A stretch of DNA of 64,000 bases from Bactericera cockerelli (Eukaryota > Arthropoda > Insecta > Hemiptera > Triozidae), in the NCBI GenBank assembly GCA_024516035.1, contig CM044963.1:19770703-19834702 (forward strand). The letters are read 5' to 3'. Under the pieces are notes generated by a model that ran no database searches, was not told the DNA's origin, and saw only the letters and a list, made by a program, of their open reading frames with translations. This document shows, one piece after another, positions 10,625 to 21,600 of the stretch; position 1 is the stretch's first letter, and each line of letters starts with the position of its first letter. The position numbers were made by a program, and so were the translations under genes.

Positions 10625-11193
10625 TGACTGTCTTGTTGACTTCACCCTGTATAAATGAATAATATACCGAGTTTACTAGTTGCATCAAGTAGCGTCTGCA
10701 ATTTCCTAATTTAAATTGGTGTAAATTACAAAACGCATTAGGCGGGATAATCGAGTTTTTGCGCAAAGGAAATTGAAATTGCTCATCCACCGAAAAGGCT
10801 GAAAATCCAGATTAAAATGGAAGATCCGAAAAGTGCTTAGGCTCTGTTTAATTCGCGGAAAGGCGGTTCCATCCTTCGCTTGGGGGTATAATAATGGAAG
10901 CTGGTTTTCTCATTAAAAAGAGATATTTTAAAATCAAGTAGAAAAGGCCAATATTAAGGTCTAACATTATGTCATACAGTGAGTTTGAACAAGATTGAAA
11001 TAATGGATACAGCAACAAGCAAAATTACTCCTTTAAAGTTACCTATACAAATTAGATAAATGTAAAAAAATGAACGGAAACAACGATATATGAACATAAC
11101 TATTAATAAAAATGTTGACAATTTGTTTCTTATGCACGTTGTGCAATCTTTTTTTTAGCTATCAAAGTCATGAAACAAAGGCTAAAAGAGAAC

Positions 11194-11194
<1 letters not shown>
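10625..11194. other. No gene seen
   Basis: No family repeat or motif-bearing ORF. Confidence 0.5.
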
Positions 11195-11227
<33 letters not shown>

Positions 11228-11253
11228 AGAGAGAGAGAGAGAGAGAGAGAGAG
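11195..11253 (+). repeat. (AG)n microsatellite
   Basis: AG units interrupted by one GGGGAG near 11223. Confidence 0.92.
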
Positions 11254-12177
11254 CAAGAAAGAAAAACTATGAAGAAGAATACAGCAGAAAGAAAGGGAAT
11301 GTGAAGTAGAAGCTAATTTTGCTGTAAAAGAAAACAAGAATAAGAGAATGTTAACCAAGTGGAAATAATTAATACAAAGAGATAAAAAATGTCCGTCTTT
11401 TCCTCCACAATTTAGCTATCTTCCTTTTTCTCTTTAGCCTCACTTCTTCTCTTCCTCCTCTCTACTTCATCAACAAGTTCTGAAGCGATAACACTTTCAA
11501 GGTAAAATGTTGCAATAACTTGTTGAACATCTTGTAGAATTAGACTTTCCAGGGACTCTCAGACACAAATAGCATTTGGTCTCTGGTGCCTTTGACAATA
11601 GCTGATTACTTTTAGCTTTCTAGACCTCCCAAACCTACCCCGACACGAAAACATTTCTAAACTATCTTTTGTATATGATGTTACTTCCCCTTGACAAAAT
11701 TTCTAGAATCAGAGTATTTCCAGCATTCCAATCATGTAATCCTAGCATGAAATTTCCAACGGGTCTGATGTCCTTCTCAGAGAGAAAAGCATTTCCAAGA
11801 ATTCTTAGGTCTTTGATGTTCCCTCAGTTAACAAACGCTGTCTACAATCCGAGTATTTTCAGCTTTCTAGACCTCTGCCTTCTCAGACAGAAGAGCATTT
11901 CTAAAATTTATAAGGTCTCTGATGTTTTGACTGAAAGCCAACTGCCTCCTCGCCTCAGTGACGACTTTGTCTCCGCCACTAATTGATTTCTCTAATTAGA
12001 AAATTTTAATGACATCGAGGTCAGGCCTATTTTTAGGAGAATTCCTAGAAGTCAGGGGGAATTAGGAGGAATTACGGATTGAGGGATACATGTCTACCTT
12101 AGCTTTCCATGACATAACTTTTTCTGTTACTGCTTGACGTCTCTTTTTCAAATAGGTCAATCCAGACAAAAAATTTA
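11254..12177. other. No gene seen; weak internal repetition
   Basis: A 105-codon frame at 11669-11986 matches no family I know. Motifs such as AGCATTTC and TTTCTAGACCTC recur in it at irregular spacing, which suggests an old degenerate tandem repeat. Confidence 0.4.
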
Positions 12178-12286
12178 TCCTCCATTTGCTGAAAACTCAT
12201 AAACTATGTAGCCTCACCCAGCCTGGGTTGGGCCACGTTAACCTCACTCAACCTAGGTTGGGCTGGGAATAGCCAGCATCGAAATT
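12178..12286 (-). mobile_element. SINE-5S/SINE-T body fragment with duplicated core
   Basis: Minus-strand body fragment in which the core (complement CCCAGCCTGGGTTGGGC) occurs twice in tandem before the closing GCTGG. No head remains, so the parent family cannot be decided. Confidence 0.65.
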
Positions 12287-12569
12287 TGATGCAATTCTAT
12301 TTTAAATACTGATAGAATAGCAAAACTCTTTGAAAACTTAGTAAAATATGTTTTTTGGTCAGTATAATGACTGTATAAAAATGAAATTTCTCGTATTATT
12401 TGAACTGCTGCTACAAGACAAATACCTCATCATGCCAGCAGTATTGCGTCCTGTAAATTAAATAACGCTCACAATGGATCTCCCCCTAAAATTGCTCCTG
12501 ATTGCTCAGGTCACACAGACTGTACAGACGCAGCCCTGTGACACTCACACGGTACATTGCCCATCCCCA

Positions 12570-12910
12570 GGGCCGAGGTAGAGAGGGGAGGGAAGAAGAT
12601 ATAGGGAACAAGATGAAGAGGGAGAGACATAAAAGAGGGGTAGTACCACACAGACTCTCAAAGAGGATGGATGAGAAAAAGAGGAGTAAAAAGAATGAGT
12701 TGGGAAAGAAAAACGGAGCAATAAAAAAGAAGGGTAGGAGACGTAGAAGACGTGATGAAGAAGAGAGAAGGACAGATAATGGTTGAAAAAGGTGTTGAAG
12801 GTAGAGCAGGTTACCGCACACAGAGTCACAAAGAGTAAGAGGAAGAGAGACAAAGAGTGAGAGAAAGAAAGACAAAGAAGAGAAAAGAGATTGAGACAGG
12901 TGGAGAGGTA
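12570..12910 (+). repeat. Purine-rich tract
   Basis: Long A/G-biased plus strand made of gagaga- and aagaag-type words. The 222- and 133-codon Ser/Leu/Phe frames opposite are compositional. Confidence 0.7.
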
Positions 12911-12919
12911 GAGGGGATA

Positions 12920-15905
12920 AATTTCGGCCTCCCATTGTCTCGTCAAACGTCGCGATGCGGAAAATATACAAAAGAGCTAATTGGAGATGTAGTATAATTA
13001 ACGGGAGAGCGGTGTAGTGTGACGAGATATGAGTACTGTACGAGTGTGTGACGGATGAGGTCAGGAGAGAAGTGTAGTATGGTCTCGGGGTGTGACGATT
13101 GCAGTGAAAATAATTTCCCACCCAGCGGTGACGATTGACAACCATGTCTGCCATTTCTAAATGAAAAATGTTCTCTGTGTTGACAAAGAAATTTTACATC
13201 TTAAAAAATTATATGAAATAAATTGTTAAAGATAAAGGAAGAAGGTTATATGGATGATAAAAAAAGTAGTCTAGATCGCCAGAAACCAGGTAAATTGTTG
13301 ATTTTTGTAGGCACTAAACTTGGAATTAATGAGAAGCACTGCGCAAAAGTTGAAAGTGTCGGAAAACTGAAGTCTTTGTCTTGGATCAAAGAAAAGAAGC
13401 AAATTTCTTGACTTACATCAGAAACAAACCTGTGGTTTCAGTGGAGAAGAAGAGACACTTCAGACACTTTCGCTTTTTGTGAAACGAAACAGCTAATATT
13501 TTACGCGGAATATCATATGAATATTTGGATTGTGCGGTTTTGAGAACAAACATACTAGATATTTGCGGTGTTTTATTTTCTGTGCAGACATTTCTGCGGT
13601 CTGTCAACCACGACGCGGTTCTTTTAGCTTGTTTTGTTTTGAAATTTTATCAGCCGTTATTAAATTGTGCATTAAACTCTTCATAAGAAACAATAAATCC
13701 ATCATCATCATCATCTAAACGTAACTATTATTAATTTGTTGGATAAAAGACTCCTCCATTGATTCCGCAAATTTGTATCTATTGCTTTGTACTGCCATAA
13801 AGCTCCTGCTATTTTCTGAATTTTGCCTTTCTATTAGTGATATTTCTTCCTTTTGATCTCACAACATTCTCAGGGCAACACTGTAATATTCTACTTGTCC
13901 GTCTTCAATATCTACTTCTTGATGTACATATGTCCCGCCCATTATCAATTCAAACTTTTGATTCTCTCAATTATATTTATCACTTTGATCTAAATGAATT
14001 ATCCATTAATTTCACACACAAAAATGTGAGCACATATCAATTTGGCAAAGATATTCCAAGAAATCTAGGTAACGATAAAATAAACTTAAATTATATACTG
14101 AAAAAGTCAAATCAAGCCTAAAGAAAGAAAAAGAAAAAACTCAAAGAAACAATCTCCTAAGAGTCTCAAAGCAATGAACAAAGATGTGAAGAGTCAAAAA
14201 GTAAACAAATTAGATATTGCTTTAAGCGCGATGGAAGCAAAGAAATTAAATTCCAGCGAACTCTTGCCTGAGCAAACACCCGAAACATTAACGAAATTGT
14301 TCTCGAGAGTATGAACGAAATTGTTAGCATTTAGCATAAACACATTAACAATGTTTGTAGAAGATGATGGAGCTGGTGTTATTGATGAAGATGGAGTTGT
14401 CAATGAAGACGACAAACAGCAATTATAATAATATATATAATAACAATGAATGATGATAAAGATAATAACATTAATGTTATTATATAAAAAGGTAGAAGAG
14501 GAACAATACATATTATATAAGCTTCTGACGTAAATGTGACAAAGATTGATGAGAAATGAATTTGAAGGCAATGTACGTACAGGATTGACATTGTTTGAAG
14601 CAAAAAACAAAAAAAATTAATTTAAATAAATTCAAAGTATTGTTCAATTTGTTATTTGATTTCCTTCTTTCAAATTAAATAATGAATTCGCAATTCTGGA
14701 ATACAGAAAGCCCGATGAAAGTAAATGCCTGCTCTTAAATTTTTATTGGGTCTTAATTTCTCAAGAACTGACGTGTTTTTTATGCTTTTTTTATTGTGGA
14801 TGTGGATTTTTCATGGAATTGGTCGTGTCTCTGACTTACTAATCAGACCATGAAGCTTAATTATGAAAACATGAAATAATAATAAAATTATAGCCTGCCT
14901 GATATGCATAATTGAGGGAATAGTTAAAAAAATATTAATTACAAAGTTTAATTACTGCATTAGAGTGACAGTTAATCATGAATTTCGCCACAAAAATTAA
15001 TATTAATATTTTTCTTTTCAAATCGAACATGAACCCGAGAACCGATCGGAATATCTACAAGACTTCATAGGATATAATAATAATAATAATAATAATAACC
15101 AGGAAGATGTACCAAACATTTACCAGACTAACATGGAACTTCAACGCTGTAAAATACCAGGAATAATAAAATAATAATAATGCTAATGACAGTGGAAATA
15201 ATAAAAATATAAATAATAATTAACGCGTTTGTACTTTGAGTGCAATAAGCGAAAAACGTGCCTTGAATGTCAACCAGGCCACTCCGAGTGTTTTTTTCAC
15301 TTCAAAATTTTGTTCCTGTTTTTTATTAGTATTCCTACATTCTTTTTATTATTTTTTCCACAGCTTCTTCTTTCAACCATTTTCTTTCTCTTCTCGTTCT
15401 TCTTTTACTTCATTCTAATAAAAAAAGGCGATTATTGCTGATGGTAAAAGTTCCAGGTCGATGGAAAAAAATGGGCGACAGTGATGAAGAGGATTCACCC
15501 GTTCATAGCTTGAAAATAAACGAGAGGATTTTGGAAAAATGCATATTTGGACATTTAGTTTTTTAATCGATTTTGTTTAGGAAATGGGACCTACACCTAA
15601 TATAATAATTAGGTATATCACTCTGTTATTACCCCTGCCATATTTTATTCAATCAGGATCTTTTTTTTAAATATTTTTTAAAATATTATAGAAATTAATT
15701 CATAGGGTGAGTTTAATGATTATATTGAGTATTGATTCAGAATGAACATAAATGATAAAATTTATCATGTATTTAATACATATTTTGTAAAATAATTTTT
15801 GGGTACAAAAAAAGCTTACAAATAATCTATAATATGAAAGAAAAAGATATTGAAGTAAAAAACACGCCTACCAATATCTCTTGAGGAAAATTTTTAATGA
15901 ATAAT
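12920..15905. other. About 3 kb without a recognisable gene
   Basis: AT-rich, with short ATT/AAT microsatellites (for example 15075-15100) and an acidic 25-codon frame at 14352-14429. No family repeat is clear, so this is one of the cleaner unique stretches and a candidate intron or intergenic spacer. Confidence 0.45.
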
Positions 15906-15910
15906 TTTCA

Positions 15911-16070
15911 AGGGTAGTGTGGAAGAGAATGCCGAAGGCATTATCACCACCCTTGATCAGGCTTCGTTTACATTTATTTCATATCTTATTATTATGTTCA
16001 TTGTACATAAAAAATTGTAAATCAAACTTGATCCTATTGTTTATATATATATAAAAAAAAAATAAGAATG
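15911..16070 (+). mobile_element. LINE-like 3' tail, tail-2
   Basis: Begins with the whole stem-loop: GGGTAGTG pairs with CACCACCC, and inside it ATGCC-gaa-GGCAT. The tail then reads CTTGATCAGGC and a T/A-rich 3' region with a short A run near 16052. It faces another tail-2 copy 120 bp away in the opposite orientation. Confidence 0.7.
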
Positions 16071-16189
16071 AATCATAATAAAATATTTTATTACCATATC
16101 AAAGGAGAAACAAGACATGTCATGTATATTCAGAACGATGAAAAAATCAACTTGCAGTAGAAAATTTGAAACGCATTATTAAACAGATT

Positions 16190-16312
16190 CAATCAAGTTT
16201 TATTTACAAAATATAGTATATACAATTTACAAGAAACAAAGTTGAAATTATTAAACAAAACTTGATCAAGGGCGGTGCTAATGCCTACGGCATTAGAATT
16301 TCCAAATTATCA
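16190..16312 (-). mobile_element. LINE-like 3' tail, tail-2, 5'-truncated
   Basis: On the minus strand: AATGCC-gta-GGCATTAGCACC, GCCCTTGATCAAGTTTTG, then AATAAAAC near the 3' end. Truncation falls just upstream of the inner hairpin, so the outer 5' arm is absent. Confidence 0.7.
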
Positions 16313-16442
16313 TTTTCTAGTCTTTTCCTTTACAATGTAGAATGTTAGAATCATAGAGAGACCTTAGGCCGAAGATAGAAAAAAGAGAAAATAGTGTGAA
16401 CAAGATCACTGAAGAAAATTAGAGTGAAAAATCTTCCTCCAA

Positions 16443-17132
16443 TCATTCCAAGTCGTTTGTGTCATCAGCGCTCTGCCCACAAAAGTCTGAAAGGGTTAAA
16501 CTTAATTTAATATTTTCAAACATCATATTTTCCATAAGCCTTTGATGGGCTTTTGCTCTGTTGAATACAAAATCAATTCCTTTTTTTACCCTCGCACCTT
16601 TCCCTCCTTCTCTCTCTCTCTCACTCACATTTTCTATCTCCTCACTGAATTCTGCCTGTTCTGGTGGCGTAGCCTCAAAAAATCCTGTGATCGTTTTCCA
16701 AGATGAAGGTTGAGTGATCATTTTCCAAGATGAAGGTTGAGTGATCATTTTCCAAGATGAAGGTTGAGTGATCGTTTTCCAAGATGAAGGTTGAGTGATC
16801 GTTTTCCAAGATGAAGGTTGAGTGATCATTTTCCAAGATGAAGGTTGAGTGATCGTTTTCCAAGATGAAGGTTGAGTGATCGTTTTCCAAGATGAAGGTT
16901 GAGTGATCGTTTTCCAAGATGAAGGTTGAGTGATCATTTTCCAAGATGAAGGTTGAGTGATCGTTTTCCAAGATGAAGGTTGAGTGATCGTTTTCCAAGA
17001 TGAAGGTTGAGTGATCGTTTTCCAAGATGAAGGTTGAGTGATCGTTTTCCAAGATGAAGGTTCATGCATGTACGTATGTGGCCGTCTTAGAAGACACCTT
17101 CTGGTAAGCTTGTGTTGAACCAGCACGGACAT
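16443..17132 (-). CDS. Uncertain ORF containing a nonapeptide repeat
   Basis: A 229-codon frame. The N-terminal 25 residues are basic. Fourteen units of TQPSSWK(T/M)I, encoded by the 27-bp minisatellite, fill most of the next 126 residues. A non-repetitive C-terminus of about 80 residues is partly acidic and ends SADDTNDLE. The 27-bp period keeps the frame, and at least one other frame (FILENDHST units) is also open, so openness of the repeat alone is not evidence of coding. The C-terminal part has plausible composition, but I recognise no domain and see no splice or promoter support. It could be a terminal exon or chance. Confidence 0.2.
   Translation of the reverse strand: MSVLVQHKLTRRCLLRRPHTYMHEPSSWKTITQPSSWKTITQPSSWKTITQPSSWKTITQPSSWKMITQPSSWKTITQPSSWKTITQPSSWKTITQPSSWKMITQPSSWKTITQPSSWKTITQPSSWKMITQPSSWKMITQPSSWKTITGFFEATPPEQAEFSEEIENVSEREREGGKGARVKKGIDFVFNRAKAHQRLMENMMFENIKLSLTLSDFCGQSADDTNDLE
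16686..17062. repeat. 27-bp minisatellite, about 14 copies
   Basis: Unit GTGATCGTTTTCCAAGATGA plus AGGTTGA. The copies differ almost only at one base (GATCG or GATCA), giving Thr or Met in the minus-strand frame. Minus-strand order of that residue: T T T T M T T T M T T M M T. Confidence 0.95.
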
Positions 17133-17396
17133 GGGAAGTATTGTGTCAATGTGTCACTTCTCTCACATCAGAGGGGAGTTAATGCAATCTGCATAACAAG
17201 TCCTACAATAGAGACCACTAGAGTCCGATTTGCTTACCATTTTTTTTTTAACCACAGTACATCCTACCTTTAAAAGGTTCGTAATTTAGCTATGGCAGCT
17301 GTTTTTATTTATTTATTGTTCAAAGGATACAGAATATGTACATAGAATATGTTTTATGAAAATATGAGAAAAAAATACAAGGAACAAAGAAAGTAG

Positions 17397-17431
<35 letters not shown>

Positions 17432-18040
17432 AGAGGAATCTAGGACTACATAGTGGATGATGTAAATGCATTTATGGTGTATGGTTCCATGTCCAGTAAT
17501 TTATCTTTGCGCAGGGTTTTGAATGTGTCCCGGCTCGACGATTTCCACTCATCTGGTAGGTTGTTGTATTAGAGTGTTACTCCCGAATACATAGTAGTAA
17601 GAGGAGTGTTGTTGTTCAGCTGTTGTTTCATGGCTTTGAGGAGAGAAAAAAAACATCCACGCCTCTGAAAATGAAACACATGATGATTAATTCATATGAA
17701 TTATTAATACTTCCCACTCCGATGATGCGAACTGATTTAGCATCCGACTTTCTGATGAACTTTGAATTCCACGAAACATGATGAGGTACTGAAATCACTC
17801 GTACTAACCCTTGTCACCACCAGAACTTTCCCTCGGTCGACAGTATAAAGGCCAGAGTATGAAATAAAATTAGAGTTGAGCTAAGGAGCCTTCTAGTGGC
17901 AGTTTTAACAAATAAGACTGTGAGTCTAAAGGGACTTTTTAGTCTCATTCTTGCAGGATAAACACAGTTCTGTATCTACTGGTTTTATTAAAGTATTTTT
18001 AAATTTGAAATTTTCTTCATGTACCTATAGAATACAAACA
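17063..18040. other. No gene seen; A30 homopolymer
   Basis: A 30-base A run lies at 17401-17430, preceded by AATAC-rich DNA, perhaps a retroposon tail. No body could be assigned. Confidence 0.45.
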
Positions 18041-18293
18041 ATCTTAATATATAAATGTCAAAGTCACTCACTGACCACTGACCACTGACCACTGACTGAT
18101 CATCGCTCTACAGCCCAAACCGTAAGTCCTAGGAAGCTGAAATTTGGTAGGTAGCTTTGTCTTATAGTCTATATGTGCAATAAGACGGGATTTTTCGAAA
18201 TTCCCACTACAACACCTGCCATTGGCGAAAAAGGATTTTTTGCTTTCACGGCCATGCCTCGGCCCGCAAAGCGGGCGACAGCCTGCTTGTAAT
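18041..18293 (-). mobile_element. Unclassified interspersed element
   Basis: On the minus strand it starts ACAAGCAGGCTGTCGCCCGC and ends TTTATATATTAAGAT. Near the 3' end are three GACCACT units. The start and end match the style of the larger element at 38745-40220. Similar ends are common in insect genomes, but I cannot assign a superfamily. A GGCCATGCC motif is shared with the long-TIR element at 19432. Confidence 0.5.
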
Positions 18294-18544
18294 GTATAAT
18301 TAAATGGTACCTAATAGTGATCCTTATAATTGTATTGAGCATTGTAAACACAACGCACTATATCCCGAGTTAAGGAGCAGAGTCCACTTAAATTAAATCT
18401 AATCCGGTTTTATAACTAAGCCCTAAGTGGGACTTGAAAGTCTATTTGATTATATGGAGAGAACTCCAGACAAAATTCACAAAATGAAAATTTGGGAGAA
18501 GAGGAGGAACAGTGAAAAGGCAAATCAAGAGAATGTGGTGGGAG

Positions 18545-18719
18545 GAAGAGAGAGAAAAAGAGAGATAGGAACATTTATAGAAAATCTAACTTGAATAATT
18601 TCCAAATTATTGTCATGGTTAGTTTAATTAATTTAATGAATATGATGGAAAAAAAGGAAGGAAGTAGGGAGAGGTGTGTGTGTGTGTGAGAGAGAGAGAG
18701 AAAGAGAGAGAGTGAGAGA

Positions 18720-18795
<76 letters not shown>

Positions 18796-19190
18796 GAGAG
18801 AGAGAGAGAGTGTATATGAGAACGGTGAATTTCAGGAGCAGACTGGCAGAGGTTGACATTCAGTCAGAAGAGAGAAAATGAGTTTGAGAGATAACGAGAG
18901 ACAAAGATAGAATGCTAGTTATTCGGTAAGATTGGTGTGGAGACAGAAAAACAATGATAATGAGATATAAACAAGAATAGAGAGCAAGAGGGAAGAAAAG
19001 AAAATAGAGAAGGAGAAAGAAAAGGAAAAGAAAAAAAGGAGAAGGAGAAAGAGAAAGACAAGAAGAAATAAAGGGAGAAAGAGAAGGAGAAGAGAAAAAG
19101 AGGGAGGATAAAAGAAAGAGGGAGGGATGATGAAAGACAGAGTGAGGAAGAGGGGGGGAGGGAGAAATACAAGAGTAGAGAGGCAGGGGT
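18545..19190 (+). repeat. Purine-rich tracts with (TG)n(AG)n core
   Basis: Contains (TG)n(AG)n at 18677-18810 with regular AGAGAGAAAG interruptions, and a G/A-only style tract at 18955-19190. Ser/Leu frames of 92-96 codons opposite it are artefacts. Confidence 0.85.
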
Positions 19191-19357
19191 CAAAAGGGAC
19201 AGACTTCACATAAGTGGTTTTTAATTAAAACTAAAAACACAACGAAAAAAGTTCATAATTTAATTTCATTAATGAACAACCTGGCAAGAGGCACTTCAGA
19301 ACATTAAAGCCTTTGAGGACTCACTAGTTTCAAGTGTACCTCTAGAGGGGTGGTTAT

Positions 19358-19425
19358 AAAAGTATTCACAATGGTGTTTACTCGTGAACAGGAGGTACCA
19401 TGTTGAGCACCGCTGTTCTGGTGCC
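19358..19425 (+). repeat. Direct repeat K, copy 1
   Basis: ACAATGGTGTTTACTCGTGA ... GTTGAGCACCGCTGTTCTGG matches a second diverged copy at 20108-20172. The long-TIR element sits at the end of this copy. Confidence 0.6.
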
Positions 19426-19431
19426 TTCAAA

Positions 19432-19922
19432 GGGCAATAGGTGAGTTCGGTGCGAAGATTACCCGCACCTTTTTCGCATGTATGAATTCGGTGCCACCGA
19501 AAAAAGGTGATGTATGAGTTCGGTGCGGTCCTAATGACTTATAAATTGATTGTTTTTTTATAATGTACTCTGTTGCTTGTTAACAGTCATCCTGCTGTTA
19601 TTAAGTTAGTAGATTATGTTGTAGACAGTTACATCCAGCAAGGCTGTCCATTTCCTCCTTGAAGGCCATGCCTAGAGTTAATAGTAGGGTTAGGTAAAAT
19701 ACAATGAAGGCCATGCCTTGGGTTTATAGTAGGGTTAGGTAAAATACAATGAAGGCCATGCCTCGGTTTATTAATTGAAGGCTATGCCTATAAGGAAAAA
19801 AATACTATAATTACCTGATCATCAGGGCAAGTACCAGGGCACCGAATTCATACATGACCTTTTTTAGGCGGCACCGAACTTATACATTTTTTTATTTTCC
19901 GCACGGAACTCATACATAGCCC
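19432..19922. mobile_element. Long-TIR (foldback) non-autonomous DNA transposon
   Basis: About 100-bp imperfect terminal inverted repeats begin GGGC and contain repeated TGTATGAGTTCGGTGC-like words in each arm. The flanks are TTCAAA at 19426-19431 and 19923-19928, a 6-bp duplication. The centre holds tandem units of about 46 bp containing GAAGGCCATGCC and TAGGGTTAGGTAAAATACAA. No transposase frame is present. Confidence 0.65.
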
Positions 19923-20107
19923 TTCAAAGAAGAAGTTCAACTAGTAATTATGGTGGTAACTCGCGAATACCTCTGTCTTTGTGCCTCTAAAGAAGATATT
20001 ATAATGTACAATAGCATTTTAAAAGCGCCTGAATAGCTCAGTGGTAAAACTGTCGCTTGTCAGTCGACAAAAATTGTATTAAAAAATTGGTATTAGTAGT
20101 TTGTAAA

Positions 20108-20172
20108 AAGTAGTCACTATGGCGTTCACTCATGAAAAAGAAGTACCAAGTTGAGCACCGCTTTTCTAGTGC
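20108..20172 (+). repeat. Direct repeat K, copy 2
   Basis: Reads CACTATGGCGTTCACTCATG ... GTTGAGCACCGCTTTTCTAG, about 80 percent like copy 1 by eye. Just upstream (20026-20068) is a short tRNA-like A-box stretch GAATAGCTCAGTGGTAAAAC with no B box. Confidence 0.55.
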
Positions 20173-20744
20173 TATTCATTTCAATCATACTGAAAAACGG
20201 CCAGAAATATGAAAAAAAAATTGAAATCGAAGCAAAAAAATTACAAAACGAACACAATACATGTGATTTCTAAAACTAGAAATTCGTCGGAAGTAAAACT
20301 TAGTATACAATTGTTATAGAAGTTGCAAGAACAACATCTGAACACCATTAGAAAAACTAAAATGACACCTATTTAGTCCTGGTACATAAGTACACACAAT
20401 TACTGTTTTACAAGAAGAGATTACTTATTTTCCAGGTAAAATAATTTTACAGTTGTACAGGTATCCATTACATTAACCCTTACATCCCCCACCTCTCCAT
20501 TTAGATGCCCATGAATAATTGGAATTACTAATGATGCACGTAGTAGCACTTGGAAAACTTTGAAATTATTATTTATACCTAGGTATTCATTCCTAAGTTT
20601 AGAATCCATTATTATTTATGTCTTCAGAATTATTCATTTCTTGGTATTCATTATTTATAAGCTTTGCTGTTTATCAGGAACACAATCTTGGAACAAAGAT
20701 AATGACATGAGCTTACGGTATGGGGTGGGAATCCAAGTTACAAA
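20173..20744. other. No gene seen
   Basis: AT-rich, no motif-bearing frame. Confidence 0.5.
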
Positions 20745-21080
20745 TCTCTCTCTCTCTCCCCGTCCCTCCCATTTCTTATACATGTTATAAATCTTTCTCC
20801 TCCTCAGTGTTGCTTTTTTTTCTCTCTCCTCTCTCTGTTCTCTCTCTCTCCCTATCTTTCTTTTTTTTCTCGCTCTCCCTCTCTAATTCCTTCTCCTTCA
20901 ATATTTCTACCTCCCACTCCTTGACCTCTGTTCAATCTTTCCATTATCTATCTGCTTCTCTTCTCTCTCTTCCACCACAGATCACACCCCAACCATCTAT
21001 CTTTTCCCTCTCTCACCTTCTCTCTGACTCTCTCTCTTTCTCTCTCTCTCTTTCTCACTTTCCCTCCTTTATCCTCCCTT
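20745..21080 (+). repeat. Pyrimidine-rich tract
   Basis: C/T-biased DNA with TCTCTC runs; the 135-codon Ser/Leu frame is compositional. SINE-T inserted at its right end. Confidence 0.8.
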
Positions 21081-21083
21081 CTC

Positions 21084-21419
21084 AGGGCCAGCCTCCGTGG
21101 CGTAATGGTTGTGACTACTGCCCGTAGTCCAGAGTTCCCGAGTTCAACTCCCGGTTGGGGCAGACTTTTCGACGAAAATTCTGTTCCATCCAAACATGTG
21201 AGGCTGGCATTCCCGGCCCTACCCAGGCTGGGTGAGGTTAATGTGGGTAGCTGGTACGATTCCCAGCGACTGGAGGGTAAAACCCCCGTCCTGACTATCT
21301 ATCTCAGTCAGGACGTTAAAACCAAATAGAATCAACTGGTCACAATAGATCTAATTAGGTCGCAGTGTTAATTGTAAGGGTTTCACTGAAAACCCTGCAA
21401 CCAGGTCAGATAATAATAA
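21084..21419 (+). mobile_element. SINE-T, complete, tRNA head on the SINE-5S body
   Basis: The head has A box TGGCGTAATGG and B box AGTTCAACTCC. GCCAGCCTC (21087-21095) pairs perfectly with GAGGCTGGC (21200-21208), enclosing 122 nt. From there the body matches SINE-5S (CCCAGGCTGGGTGAGGTTAA, GGAGGGTAAAACCCCCGTC, GACGTTAAA). It then has its own extension ending in TAATAATAA instead of poly(A). ATCCTCCCTTCTC flanks it at 21071-21083 and 21420-21432, a perfect 13-bp target-site duplication. Confidence 0.85.
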
Positions 21420-21455
21420 ATCCTCCCTTCTCTCCCTCTTTGCTTTATTTCTAAG

Positions 21456-21600
21456 GGTTGGGTGGAAGATATTGCCATTTGTTCAATATATTTATTTTAT
21501 TTTTTCTTTATTATTTAATTCCATACTGCAAATATGTACTTTTTCTATATCTAATAAGAATAATACATTAATAACTTCCTCTCTCTACCTATTATTATGT
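21456..21600 (+). mobile_element. Tail-1 copy with deleted hairpin
   Basis: Begins GGGTTGGGTGGAAGATATTG like other tail-1 copies, but the GGCAAT arm and C-rich arm are missing. The 3' part (TTCTTTATTATTTAATTCCA) is retained. Confidence 0.55.

Noticed and set aside
12486..13154. 222-codon frame with hydrophobic stretches
   Set aside because: It sits opposite a purine-rich tract, and its Leu/Ser/Phe content follows from the composition. The first 60 residues are not simple but have no recognisable domain.
16686..17062. CRISPR-like array
   Set aside because: Units are contiguous 27-bp repeats with no unique spacers, in a eukaryotic-type sequence.
20026..20068. tRNA-like A-box sequence
   Set aside because: Only the D-arm side is present, with no B box or acceptor closure; it may be a SINE scrap.
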